Of a DNA stretch of 64,000 nt, positions 37,301-48,372 are shown piece after piece. Source of the stretch: Nemania diffusa (lineage: Eukaryota > Ascomycota > Sordariomycetes > Xylariales > Xylariaceae); the NCBI GenBank assembly GCA_038501195.1, contig JBBPUQ010000002.1, positions 3,906,001 through 3,970,000 of the forward strand. Reading direction: 5' to 3'. Position 1 is the stretch's first letter. Every line of letters begins with the position of its first letter. The translations under genes were made by a program, and so were the position numbers. The notes under the pieces were generated by a model. It did no database searches. It had not been told where the DNA came from and saw nothing but the letters and a program-made list of their open reading frames with translations.

Positions 37301-38127
37301 CCGCCGTCTTGCCCCAGACATAGCGACAGGGATTCCATTTTGTCTTCTTGCCAAGCCTACCCCTCCGTTCCTGTCTAGTGTCGACCAGGTCCCTTGTCCG
37401 CTTTCCCCAAGTGAGACATTGCATGGGTGTGGGTGGGCTCGTCCATATGGGTCGGTCCCCATTCCACCCGCTGGCCGTCGAGTGCCTATCGATGGATGGC
37501 GTGGATTGTCTGGTGTTGATCTGTCACCGACCTCTTTTTGTACATATCTTCCTAGGTCCCCTTCGACCTGGGCCATTCCCTCCAGCCCGTGATCGACAGT
37601 CCGGTCAACGTACTTGTAGAGCGGCTTCTCTTTCTTCTTCGAACTCAATCGGTTCTGTATTTCTGTGACTCGACTTTTGGAATTCTTGGGGGTATTCTCC
37701 TTGAGCTTCCTGACCCTCATTTAGTATACAGTTGGACCTGACCTACCCATCCTCCACCGTCTTCGCGTTGGTTAGTCGAGACTTTGGAATCACCTTTGGC
37801 ATCACCTTCAGGCATTTGTACAACAAGCTCCCAACCGAGTCCTATAATCAATCAGACGGTCTGTGAAAGTCCTTCAAGACTGACGTCCACTCCTTCCTCT
37901 CTGGAACCGAAACCACCATCATTAGGCCAATCGCCCACCACCGAATACATTGTATAGTACACCGGCTACAAATATATATATATATAACTTAATCTTAAAA
38001 AGCGAGAACAACGACACAAATAATCTGAAGAACCAACAACCAACAGATCCCTCTCCTGTATTATCAGGTGAGTTGAGAGCTCGGACTGCTAGGGGGCGCA
38101 AAGACTAATACGAGTCTCGAAGCAAGC
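25331..38127. other. 12.8-kb gene-free region of ordinary composition upstream of the zinc-finger regulator
   Basis: No gene could be supported on either strand. Open frames reach 152 residues (37262-37720 minus) but show no domain, consistent codon bias or exon pattern. The sequence has scattered microsatellites (ACAT/GTAC-rich palindromes near 33298-33326, CT run at 37146-37165, TA run at 37973-37986), many TACTGTA and CCTACCTA words, and a hexamer array at 27619-27657. It could hold the promoter and a long leader of the regulator at 38128, and/or non-coding transcripts. A Pol III-like signature near 35210-35260 is discussed under findings. Confidence 0.5.
27619..27657. repeat. Imperfect TCTGCA hexamer array
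   Basis: About six tandem copies of a 6-bp unit (TCTGCA with TCTGTA, CCTGCA and TCTGCG variants). It is a simple microsatellite in non-coding DNA. Confidence 0.8.
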
Positions 38128-40235
38128 ATGGATCCCAACATGATGAATGCACAGATGGGCCAGGCACCATTCTTCTACTATACCCCAGATCCCAACCCGG
38201 AGAATCGACAACACGGACATTTCAGCCAGCGCCCAGGTCTGCAGCAGATGCAGCAGCAAATGTATCCGATGGTTCCAACGCTTCCCTCGACGCCCATCTA
38301 CTCGCGTCCCAACTCGTCCTGCTCGCAGCAGGCTATGCCCGCGAAAATGTTCGCTGCAGTTCCCAGCACCGTGACACCACACAGGTCTAATAGCTTTATG
38401 GCTGGTCACCCGGGGAAGCTGATGTTGGAGACGGACATTTGCGACAGCGACTCTTTCTATTACCCAGCCACGCCGCCGCTATCGACATCTGGGAGCTCAA
38501 TGGGCAGCCCAGCTCACATCCAAGATGTTTTATCCACTCCATTGAACCCGATGTTCTCGGGTCTCGATGGATGCGAGATGATCAAGGCCGATGATGAGGC
38601 GACATCTAGGGCTCTAGAGAACCTGGACTGGTCCAGTTACGGATCATCACCAGTAACACCTGGTAAGTGAAGAAAAACCATCTTCTTTCAAAACCTGTTT
38701 TGTGGCATAAGTAGGAGCTTGTTATTGTCAACTGCATTGTTCATTGCAAATAATAGCTAGATGTCAGCTGCACATGTTCAAATAGTGAATATGGGAGAAA
38801 CTCGGGACCTGCAGTGCTAGCGGTGGCGGCGGCTTCATGAGCAAACACTTTGGGGATCCTAGGGGTAATGCATGACATTATGCACGCGTTTATGGGATTG
38901 ACAGCAGGAGGTTCTCAATATTTGGATAAAAATTGGAAGACCGAGGGGCTAACTTGTAGTGCTGGTGCAGTGTACTATCAGCATTTACAGGTACCTCAGA
39001 CAGGGAAGGGCATTTCGCTTAGCGCCAACCTTACCGGCGACCTTTCTGCCACCACCCTCCACAACACTACCTGCACCACTCCCACCAACATTGCATTTGC
39101 CGACAACACAATTCCCTACGCAGCATCGGCGTCTTCGTCCTCGTCGGTCATATCCTGCCCGTCACTTTCACCGTCACCGCCTCCCCACTGTGACCAGGAC
39201 CTTGATTTCTGTGACCCCCGCAATCTGACCGTGGGTGGTGCCGCTAACCCAACCCTTGCTGCTGAATTCTCCTCGTCCCCTGTCGCACTGGAAGAATTCA
39301 GGGGTGAGGCCGCGGCTAAGGAGAACGCGCTTCCTATCCCTTTCGAGTTCAATTCCGCCACGCATCCCGCGCTCCAGCCCTTTGACGACATTTCCGACCT
39401 GGAGTCTGAGGACGAGTTTGTCAACTTCGTCAACCGTTTAGTTAATCTGGACGGTCAATCATCCGCTGAGGGTAGAAGGTCGCGTTCTGCTACTTGCTCA
39501 ACAACCCTATCTCTTGGGCACGACTCATTCCTCACAGAGGGTGGCTTTGACTACGAAGATACCACCTCGTGCACTGTAACCGGAATGCCTAGTCCCGCTT
39601 CATCATTCGATTCCGACGCCCATGCGGATAAGAAGCTGAAGAAGTCAAAGAAGGAGTCTCGCAAATCAATGCCCGTCATGAACATGGCGGCTGCAGGTGC
39701 CGACTCAACTCCGGTGCAAGAACAGCAGCCAGAGACCGCAGAGACTGAGACCACCAACGCCAGCGACAACGTTACCAACTCCAGCGATGGTTCAGAACCT
39801 GCCGCTACCCCTCTTCCTGCCCCTGCCAATCGTCGCGGCCGCAAGCAGTCGCTCACTGAGGATCCCAGCAAAACTTTTGTCTGTGAATTGTGCAACCGCC
39901 GCTTCCGACGTCAAGAGCATCTGAAGCGTCATTACCGCTCCCTCCACACGCAAGATAAACCATTCGAATGCAACGAATGTGGCAAGAAATTTTCTCGCAG
40001 CGACAACCTTGCTCAGCATGCACGGACCCACGGAAGTGGCGCCATTGTCATGAATATTCTAGACGGAAGCGAAGAAGGCCTTGACATGATTGCACCTGCA
40101 GACAACGACTACCATAGCTTCGGCAAGATCTTATTCCAGATTGCATCTGAGGTTCCCGGCAGTGGCAGTGATCTATCGTCGGACGACTCACAGAGCGAAA
40201 GCGACGGTAAGAAGAAGCGCAAGCGGTCTGAATAG
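38128..40235 (+). CDS. C2H2 zinc-finger transcription factor, Msn2/Seb1 type
   Basis: Two exons (38128-38662 and 38971-40235) give 599 residues. The N-terminus [18 protein letters not shown] and the block [20 protein letters not shown] are typical of filamentous-fungal Msn2/Seb1 orthologues. Further conserved elements are [25 protein letters not shown] and [11 protein letters not shown]...[10 protein letters not shown]. Two adjacent C2H2 fingers lie near the C-terminus: [19 protein letters not shown] and [19 protein letters not shown]. These bind STRE (AGGGG/CCCCT) sites and drive stress responses from the nucleus. The 308-nt intron is unusually long for this window; acceptor 38970 was chosen because it has a CTAAC branch 20 nt upstream, keeps frame and yields the expected TPVYY junction. 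The nearer AG at 38990 would hit a stop. Confidence 0.9.
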
Positions 40236-41836
40236 TTTTCTATTGACCAACCCATCGACTTCGCGTTGCATGGCATCTAACGATATTACGACTTCTTCAC
40301 ATCAAGACTTACCCCGCTAGGTTTACGCGGATCGGTCAATAGGGTCAATGGACTATTCATAAGCGGCTTGATTGAAACGAACCAAGGCGGCAGGCTTCAC
40401 ATCTAGAGGACCCAAAAGTTGCATCTTGATTTTCAGCATCATGCCTTCCTGTATCAACATGGCAGCACGTACAAAGCTTCTACCAGCACCACAAATAAAA
40501 GGGACACAGGCGATTTGGCAGTACAGTATCAGGACGGTCTGGATTTTATTTTCGGTTGGCGAGGCGTGGCAGGGTTGGCTCTACATAGAACATTTGCGAT
40601 TTTCTGCCTCAGAAGACCCATGACACTCACGCACACACCAATTTGGTTTCGGCGGTTTCCCATTCTTTACCCTCGTTGTAATAATATTTTGAGAAGACGG
40701 GGCAGAGCGGCCGTTATAACTCGAAAATCAATTCTCTCAAGGGATGGGATGAGATGCGTGGCCTGGAAGGGCACGTCTCCGGAAACCCCCTTGTGTTTTT
40801 TTCTCACTTCATGTTCCATACTGCTATTTCTGCTGTATTGAGTATCACAAAATGCTGGACATTTGGGACAACTCTAAACCCAATTATTGTACAGATAGGG
40901 GATTTTTCGCACCAATTTATGCCTGCCAACCAATCACTCATTAAGTGTATCCAGATGATTCTATGCGTCTTCTATGTGACCCAATTACGTGAATCACGGA
41001 TCAGAAAAGTATTCCCTTCACTAGCCCGTGCCTATCAACAGGCAAGGCAGCTAGTAAAATGGCTTATAAAAGTCTTGAGGGTCCATGTAGAGTCTACGAA
41101 GCCACTGAACTACCTAGCCAACTATTATCTAAGACTCATGAACATACCTAAAGATCTCTGCACGTACGTAGTAGATATCCTCTTACTATCACCGGACTAT
41201 CACGACCTTGGCCACTTGGCAAGTTAGTGATTTCTGCAAATGTGAACTATGTAAATATCTCTTGCTATCTACTTTTCAGCTCCGTTAGCCTTGTTACTAG
41301 TGTTACTAACGTACGCCGTAGTACGTCACGTCTAAATACGTGATACCTGTGTGTGGGATAATAATGATTACCTATTACCTGCTATCTATTAGTAACACTA
41401 AATTCAAAATAGTTCCACGGAGTTGAGACCAAGTGATTAGCAGCTGGCCTATCTAGGTATCTAGTCGCGGACGCGATCATCCCCGATGTTGGAGTTTTGA
41501 CTATTCGAGGGCTAATTACGAAATGTGTACAGTAGGTAGGCTAGGTACCTGGTAAATAATAGTGTACAGAATCCCTACCGCTGTTGACGCGGGCAATACA
41601 GAATCAGGGAGCTGGGACCCATTCTATACTGGTATTGCCCGGTTTACTACGTAATGGTAGCCAATGGAGAGCACTGTGTAACATAATGTACGTATTTTTG
41701 TGTGTGGTTATTGATTCGCTAGTAAACCCGTTCAACCTGTTAAACCCGTTACTCACCTTCTCAATTCCCACCATTTCGTGATTGCTCATCAAAAGTTTCG
41801 GGTCCGGCTACAGGCCCCCAAGTCCCCCGTGTGGCC
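40236..41836. other. 3' flank of the zinc-finger gene and promoter of DPH6
   Basis: No gene is accepted. Two overlapping frames (40419-40841, 40754-41227) reach 140-157 residues but begin within what is probably the 3' UTR, have no recognisable domain and irregular codon use. The second half has TAGGTA words and a short promoter for the gene at 41837. Confidence 0.5.
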
Positions 41837-44800
41837 ATGGCAGCGGCAACAACACCGCCAGTATTGCCAGTACCGACAGGGCCAGCAGCACCAGCAGCAC
41901 CAACAGGAGGGGGCCTATCTGTCATCGCACTGATTTCTGGTGGCAAGGATAGTTTCTACTCTATCCTCCACTGCCAAGCGAATGGCCATCGTGTCGTGGC
42001 GTTGGCAAATCTATACCCGTCTGGAGCCATAGAGGCCGGTGTGGGTGCGAGTGGTGCAGATGTCGAGCAACATCATGCCCAATCCCAGCCCGATTTGCCA
42101 CTGTCATCTCTATCACAGCAATTCGACATTAATGAGGTGTCAGCACCCTCGCAGCTACAAGAGACAGGCGACACAGACGCTGGAGGTGCTGGAGACCCCG
42201 ATGGCGAGACTGACCTGAATAGTTTCATGTACCAGACCGTGGGCCATCAGATTATTCCCCTATACGCGCAGGCTACTGGCTTACCGCTACACCGCCGGCC
42301 TATCGTGGGAACCGCGGTCCACCACGGCCTAAGCTATGAGAACCCTCGTCGTGGCCCGCAAAGACTAGCGGCATCGAACGGCTCTGCGCTCGAGCCTTCT
42401 AATGGTCATCGCTCACCAGCGACTCACGATCTACAAGGATCCACGCATCGACAGCCCGATGAGAAGAGGCACGTGCTAGATCTAGAGGCAGAGCTAGAGC
42501 TAGAGGACGAGACTGAATCCTTAGTCCCACTATTGCGCACTGTTCTTGAGGCGCACCCTGAGGCCAACGCCCTGTGCACGGGTGCTATTTTATCAACTTA
42601 CCAGCGCACGAGAGTTGAGTCCGTTGCTCTGCGCATGGGCCTAGTGCCGCTATCATATCTATGGCAGTACACCGAGCTGCCAGCTTCAGTGCCTGACAAC
42701 AGCTACGGCCAACCTACTGGCTTAGCAGAAGGGGCCGCAAGAAGTAGTCAGGACGCTAGGAGGCGCATGAGGAGAAAGGACCAGGGCCCTGCACGAGACG
42801 ATGCTCGGCTCCTGCGTGATATGGCAGCCGTTGGACTCGAGGCTCGCGTTGTGAAGGTCGCGAGTGCGGGGCTCGACGAAGGCTTCCTCTGGGAAAATGT
42901 GGCTAGCGAGGCTGGCGTGCAACGCGCTGAGCGCGCCATGCGCCGCTTTGGGGCTGCTGGTGGCCGAGGCTCGATACTCGGCGAGGGCGGCGAGTTCGAG
43001 ACGCTTGTCATCGACGGCCCGCCCTCCCTCTTCAAAGGCCGGATTGTCGTGCCAGACGAAGATAGGCGTGTTATCCGCGAAGGAGCCGGGTGTGCTTGGC
43101 TAAGCTTTCGCCGCGCGGATGTCGTGCTGAAGGATGAGCTAGACCAGGCAAGTAAATTACAAACAAGTACGCTAGCCATCCGAATCCCAGGGTTATTTGA
43201 CCCCAGATTCGAGGACATAATACAATGCTTACTTGATCTTGCGGTCGGAGATAAACAGGAGCCGGGGTTCATCAGTCTACCATCATGCGATGACAATACC
43301 AACCCCGGCGTCACGCTTGGTTCACTTAGTAACGCTGAGACGGACTTGCCGAAGTCTCAAATACCACACTCGTCTCCGTCGCAGGAATGGCCTTATCTTG
43401 GCAGTGATGGGGCCGCATCTCTCACCGTTGAGGAGCAAACTGTCAGCATCGTAAACCAGATTCGTCGGCATCTGGAGGAGCGCGCACTCCCCGCCACCGC
43501 GATAACAAACTCTGTGATCGTGCTACGGCACATGTCGGATTTCCCACTTGTTAACGAGCATTATGGATCGTTGTTCCACGAGCCTAACCCACCATCGCGG
43601 GTCACTATATCTTGTGGCGGTGAACTTCTACCAAGAGATGCTGCCATAGCTGTCTATCTGACGGTGCAGTTGCATTTGCAGCCGCATGAGAGGCGCGGGC
43701 TCCATGTCCAGTCACGCTCGTATTGGGCACCTGCGAACATCGGACCTTACAGTCAAGCCATTGCATTTCCACTATTGCCTCTGCCTACCGCTGAAGTGGC
43801 GGCTCAAGAGGACGATGAAGATGGTGAGCCACAGCAGAGTTACCGTACGTCGAGTTCGCCCCTCGCCGTCTCCATAGCTGGCCAGATTCCCCTTATTCCC
43901 GCCTCTATGGCTCTACCTCTCTCTTCGACACCGAATCATGCTGCAATGCAGATCACTTTAGCGCTACAACACCTCTGGCGCGTAGGCATTGAGATGCAGG
44001 TTCGCTGGTGGACGAGCGCCGTCGCCTACTTCCCGGCGACATCTACCGAGACGATGCAACACCAGGCGCTACTCGCGGCGGCTACATGGAAAGCGGCTCA
44101 TCTTTGGCCCAACTTGGATAATGGTTATAAAAACCCCGATGAACATGACGAAAGTGATGACGACGATGCTGGCCCGGATATTTGGGACCGGCGGTATAAC
44201 GCCCACTTCATGACTTACGGTGGCAGCGATGAAGAGGAGGCTTTTCCGCTGTCTCTTCCAAACTGGAGCGTTCTAAAGGGATTAGATGCGAATGATGAAG
44301 ATGCGGAAACGTTTTTGAAAAGCAAAATCGCGAAAATTCCCTTCTTTTTCGCTGCGGAGGTTGAGGAGCTTCCGCGTCAGGCTGGTGTCGAGTGGCATGC
44401 ACACTTGGGTCTCGCGGAGCTACAGCCAGGATCCGTCATTCTGTGTCCTATCATGCGTGACAAGGTACTCTCGTCTGGAGGTGCTTTATTTGACCTAGCA
44501 CTCCATCACCTCGTCGTCGACTCTGGAAATGCCGTATTTGTGCAGACGACCGCAGTCGTACGGGCTCCGGCTGAGTATGACGAGGGTCAGAAGACGACGA
44601 TGTCCACGGACGTGTTACGCAAGGTTTTCATCGCTACAGCCGTTTCGCTTAGAAAACTACTTAGTCTCCCGTCGCTCCCGTCCACCAAGTCGAAAATCAC
44701 ATATACCGAAAGTCTTCAGCCTATTGACGACGATGAGCTTAGAGAGATCGGAGCGCTTATCCCGTGTCGTTCGCTCTGGGACTCCCAGGGCTGCCGGCTT

Positions 44801-44845
44801 AGCGCTGTGTGCGTCTTTGAGACAAGAGTAGCTAAAATGACGTAA
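41837..44845 (+). CDS. DPH6: Diphthine--ammonia ligase (Dph6) with C-terminal Rid-type domains
   Basis: Single exon, 1002 residues from the ATG at 41837 (an in-frame GTG two codons earlier is not needed). The product performs the last step of diphthamide synthesis on elongation factor 2, ATP-dependent amidation of diphthine, in the cytosol. The PP-loop SGGKDS is at residues 34-39. Other ATP-pyrophosphatase landmarks are FMYQTVGHQIIPLYAQATGLP, CTGAILSTYQRTRVE and GEGGEFETLVIDGP. The C-terminal half has two RidA/YjgF-like modules, marked by YWAPANIGPYSQAIAFP and VSIAGQIPLIPASM, as in yeast and other fungal Dph6. Low-complexity acidic loops near residues 60-115 and 765-785 (EDDEDGE, DDDDAGPD) are insertions common in filamentous fungi. 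Identity is clear. Confidence 0.92.
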   Translation: MAAATTPPVLPVPTGPAAPAAPTGGGLSVIALISGGKDSFYSILHCQANGHRVVALANLYPSGAIEAGVGASGADVEQHHAQSQPDLPLSSLSQQFDINEVSAPSQLQETGDTDAGGAGDPDGETDLNSFMYQTVGHQIIPLYAQATGLPLHRRPIVGTAVHHGLSYENPRRGPQRLAASNGSALEPSNGHRSPATHDLQGSTHRQPDEKRHVLDLEAELELEDETESLVPLLRTVLEAHPEANALCTGAILSTYQRTRVESVALRMGLVPLSYLWQYTELPASVPDNSYGQPTGLAEGAARSSQDARRRMRRKDQGPARDDARLLRDMAAVGLEARVVKVASAGLDEGFLWENVASEAGVQRAERAMRRFGAAGGRGSILGEGGEFETLVIDGPPSLFKGRIVVPDEDRRVIREGAGCAWLSFRRADVVLKDELDQASKLQTSTLAIRIPGLFDPRFEDIIQCLLDLAVGDKQEPGFISLPSCDDNTNPGVTLGSLSNAETDLPKSQIPHSSPSQEWPYLGSDGAASLTVEEQTVSIVNQIRRHLEERALPATAITNSVIVLRHMSDFPLVNEHYGSLFHEPNPPSRVTISCGGELLPRDAAIAVYLTVQLHLQPHERRGLHVQSRSYWAPANIGPYSQAIAFPLLPLPTAEVAAQEDDEDGEPQQSYRTSSSPLAVSIAGQIPLIPASMALPLSSTPNHAAMQITLALQHLWRVGIEMQVRWWTSAVAYFPATSTETMQHQALLAAATWKAAHLWPNLDNGYKNPDEHDESDDDDAGPDIWDRRYNAHFMTYGGSDEEEAFPLSLPNWSVLKGLDANDEDAETFLKSKIAKIPFFFAAEVEELPRQAGVEWHAHLGLAELQPGSVILCPIMRDKVLSSGGALFDLALHHLVVDSGNAVFVQTTAVVRAPAEYDEGQKTTMSTDVLRKVFIATAVSLRKLLSLPSLPSTKSKITYTESLQPIDDDELREIGALIPCRSLWDSQGCRLSAVCVFETRVAKMT

Positions 44846-45802
44846 ATCTAGAAGGCCTGCTTCACGACTTGTATATTGCGTTAGGATGTTGAACCGAAAA
44901 TACGCGATATCAATGCAAACATTCGACCAAAAAAGCCCCTCAAGGTTGTTCATTTAGTTGATACTCTGCTGGTGCTGATTTTGATTCACAAATGATGGCT
45001 GGGATGGGGCTATTGGCAAGAGCTTTTATTGAACCAGCTTCCGTCCCGATCAAAGCATACATTGGATAGTCTTTCCTGAAAAGAAGACTGCCTGCAGTGC
45101 TAAATTGCGTATGAAGTTACTTACTATAGGCTAAAACTTTTGTCTTCTAATATCCTCGAAATGTGGGAGGTCTGTGAGGTCCGAATATCATTCACCATCG
45201 TGTATTATCTGGAGGACACCGAACGTGAAAAGAGCACCAAAGCAAAAAGCTATTGGAAAGCATAACTCGCCGATAATGATACGAACGCTTTGGTCGATCA
45301 CTACTCGCCGTCTTCGTCGATGGCAAGGCCACGCCGTTTTAACACAAATCTAAAAAGAAAAGATTAGAGTTAAAAGCAGAATTATCAAGTTACGCAGAAT
45401 CCGACAAGACAGCCTTGTGCTTCCGCCTAACCGGTGTTTTGAGCTCGTCCGTCTATCACCATCGTGTATTAGTGCTAGGGTAAGCGATAGTAAAGTAAGT
45501 TAGCCCAAATCCAATCCAAACCATGTTCTACGAACTTGCCATCTCTCTTTGCATGAGTACATACTCGTACCCTTTCGCAATCTAGTGTCTCCCGGCGGGT
45601 GGAACACTTGGTACGTGGCTTCGGACCAATACAGCTGAAAGCCCCCCGTATTTGCCCAGGAGTCCCATGTCGTCACGACTACCTATAGGCAGTGTAGATC
45701 GATAGCATACTGTTGACATAGTCCTTACCTTGTCTTGTAGATGCAATCGAGATCCTAGTTACGCTGGTTCTAGCTCCCCACAGATCCAATGGATTTTATC
45801 CC

Positions 45803-45883
45803 AAGGTTGATTGGGCAGGCTGGCGTCAGCATTAGACGTGAAGTCATCCTCAGGTCGTATCCCATTACCTTGTGAAAGATTGA
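45803..45883. repeat. Direct repeat copy 1 (81 bp)
   Basis: Shares AAGGTTG, GCTGGCGTCAGCAT, AAGTCATCCT, TTCGTAT-like and CTTGTG blocks, in the same order and nearly the same spacing, with 46021-46101. Roughly three quarters of positions match by eye. Confidence 0.7.
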
Positions 45884-46020
45884 TTAGCTATTATTATGAT
45901 TTAGCCCTTGGCGTGTCCATTTAGTTATTGTTAACAGTGAACTTGTGTAACGTGGGTTATAGTTGTCACTCAACCTGCCGAACTTTGATTATTTGTTGTT
46001 GTTGGGGGCGTAGGAGTGAG

Positions 46021-46101
46021 AAGGTTGGTTCAACACGCTGGCGTCAGCATCGAATGTAAGTCATCCTTTGTTCGTATTTCACTCGTCTTGTGGAACGTTG
46101 T
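46021..46101. repeat. Direct repeat copy 2 (81 bp)
   Basis: Second copy of the 81-bp unit, 218 bp after the first and about 465 bp upstream of the glucuronan lyase start codon. The best-kept core is GCTGGCGTCAGCAT. Confidence 0.7.
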
Positions 46102-46565
46102 TTGTTTACACATTAACCTCGGCGGCCTTGAGAAGTTGTTGTAATTCCTAATGAGGCCCTAGGTAGTCTTGCTCGATTACTTATTCCCACCTTTAGCACC
46201 AGCGCCTCCATGCACGTCAGATGCAAAATCCAATCAAAACAGCACCGGATAGCTAGCACTTGCTAAATTCATGGGAGAAAGCGTGACTAGTTGGCTCAAA
46301 TTTGGGGCAGCTCGAACAACATCTCCTTTTCGTATTAGGCAGGTGAGCAGACGTGGGCTGAGCGGGATGCCCATCATTCCTAGAATAGAATACATGTCCC
46401 CCATTTGGGCCCCATTTGGGGGTGCAATAAGAAACAATGAGTACAGCTCGTCGCGATTTTTATAAAATAGCCGGCATGCCTCGATTTCTCTGCGTGGCTC
46501 TGTTAGGTTGGCCACGGAAAAATCAACTGTCCAGATATTGCGGACTGGTATTATAGCACGCGATC

Positions 46566-47463
46566 ATGTTGTCCCATACCGTCACCCATATTCTCTGCGC
46601 CTTGAGCGCCGCCGCCACCGCGCAAGCGACGCAAATCTTCAGCAACACGGGTACCATGTCAGGCTGGGATGCCTATACCCACGAGAACAAGGGCACGGTG
46701 CAAGAAGTCACAAACGTGGTCTACGAAGGTAGCACAGCGCTCAAGATGACACAGGTCTATGATCCTACCTGGACGGGGCGGTACCACTCGGAGGCGGTCA
46801 AGTACAATGTGTACAAGAAAGGCGACACGGGGTTCTACGGGTTCGCCTTCCGGCTGCAGCAAGACTGGCAGTTCTCGCCGGCGTCGAGCTACAACCTCGC
46901 GCAGTTTATCGCTGATTTCACGGACCTCGGATGCGAGGAGACGTACAGTAAGCAAACCACAAACTCCTAACTGGACATTCTTCATTCATCCATTCATTCA
47001 TGACTTGGGGCCCAACCAAGCCAATCATGGCGATATATCATATGACTGACTCGGGGGGCGTCGCATCACAGTGCCTTCAACGCTGGTGTGGATCGAGGGC
47101 GACCAGCTCGCGACGCGGGTCAAGTACGGCGAGGTGTGCCCGACGAGCCAGCAGATCACGCGCAGCTTCAAGAACCTGGCGACGGTGACGGCGGGCGTGT
47201 GGCACCGCATCGAGCTGCAGGTGGACTGGCAGAGCGACAGCACGGGCTACTTCAAGCTGTGGTACGACGGCGTCAAGGTCACCGAGACGTACAACATCCC
47301 GACCAACGTCGGCGACGGCCGCCCGTTCCAGTTCCGCGTCGGCCTCTACGCCAATGGGTGGCACGACTCGGGCTATGTCGGCACCCAGCCCACGCGCCAG
47401 GTCTGGTACGACCAGATCGCCGCCGGCTCCGTCTTCGCCGACGCCAACCCGGACGAGTGGTGA
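46566..47463 (+). CDS. Secreted glucuronan lyase, polysaccharide lyase family 20
   Basis: Two exons (46566-46947, 47072-47463) give 257 residues, the size known for the Trichoderma glucuronan lyase. The N-terminus MLSHTVTHILCALSAAATAQA is a signal peptide, probably cut after QA or AQA. The mature protein is a beta-jelly-roll type fold; recognisable segments are GRYHSEAVKYNVYKKGDTGFY, shown here only in part as KGDTGFYGFAFRLQQDW, and VWHRIELQVDWQ, FKLWYDGVKV and FRVGLYANGWHDSG. It should cleave beta-1,4-glucuronan by beta-elimination outside the cell, releasing unsaturated oligosaccharides. The intron is 124 nt with GTAAGC and CAG ends. The second exon is strongly GC-rich. Family assignment is by motif recognition. 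Confidence 0.88.
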
Positions 47464-48372
47464 TTTCCGCCTCTTCCTCGGCTCCGGTTCGGTCCCGGGA
47501 GCAGCTGGCTATCGGCGCAAGTTAAAAGATGGGCACTGGGCATACTTGCGGTACTGATGATTGCTTTTGAAAAAGGCTCAATTTGATCGGAGGATTCTGT
47601 AGTGTTCATGTGATAAGACGAAATATGAGATACATGAGTTTAGATTGATTATGGGACTCCAATGACAAATATTATGTTTATTTGAATATTGATCGTAGAA
47701 CAAACGATGAGGTGAACTGGGAAAGGGAACGATTGAAAGCCTCATGTAACCTCTCTTTTCATACTTCATCTAAATACTTCGACTTCTCGCTAGTATATAA
47801 GTGAGCATGATCTGAGCTAAGGGAAGTAGACATGTTTCGTTATTGTGGTAGATGTGATGTCTAGACAAGTACACCTTAGAAAAGGTATTGCGCACCTGTT
47901 TCCTTGGCGAAAAGGAGAGAGCAGAGTCCTCTATCAATCACATGTAAAAAGGTAGAGAGAGATCGACTCGGATCGGAACCACTTATTTGTAGACAAATGC
48001 GTCATAGCTCTCGAATAAGGGGAAAGCTATTCAGCATATTCTGGGGTACAAGTGAGCTGCCGCATGCACTAACAGGGGCCCGCTTCAGTGAACCCCGGCC
48101 TGTATCTTGCTTTGAGCCGAGACAGCTCGCTCGCTCACATGTGTTCTTGAATCTCAAACCATTCAACACCACACCCCGATTTACATTCCCGCCCATCCCT
48201 GTTCTCTCGAACCGTATTTCTCATGCATGCAAGCGATTGAATAGAATAGCATCGCCCAATGGTCCGGTAACGACGCCCTGTATCCTTTCCTACACGTGCC
48301 GCTGTTCGACCGAGCGCAACCGATCCGCCCTGCCTCCGTCCCTCTCGTGATCCCAAGAATAGCCGAGGCACC
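47464..48372. other. Intergenic region between glucuronan lyase and PXMP4-type genes
   Basis: No gene is recognised. The 148-residue frame at 47904-48350 has no domain, an undistinguished start and runs up to the real start codon at 48373; it is best read as promoter and leader sequence. Confidence 0.55.

Larger units (their letters stand above)
44846..46565. other. Intergenic region with diverged direct repeats; possible small gene
   Basis: No gene can be called with confidence. It contains an 81-bp sequence present twice (45803-45883 and 46021-46101) and a 16-bp exact repeat (45192-45207, 45456-45471). On the minus strand, 45301-45452 and 45500-45682 show short open frames next to good splice-like signals; see findings. 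The last few hundred bases are the promoter of the glucuronan lyase gene. Confidence 0.5.

Noticed and set aside
37262..37720. 152-residue minus-strand frame upstream of the zinc-finger gene
   Set aside because: No recognisable domain; lies in the probable promoter/leader of the regulator.
38971..39003. Alternative acceptors at 38990 and 39003 for the zinc-finger gene intron
   Set aside because: 38990 breaks the frame; 39003 keeps it but loses the conserved TPVYY junction and has a worse branch-site distance than 38970.
40419..41227. Two overlapping 140-157 residue frames after the zinc-finger gene
   Set aside because: Probably 3' UTR and intergenic DNA; no domain, poor starts, irregular codon use.
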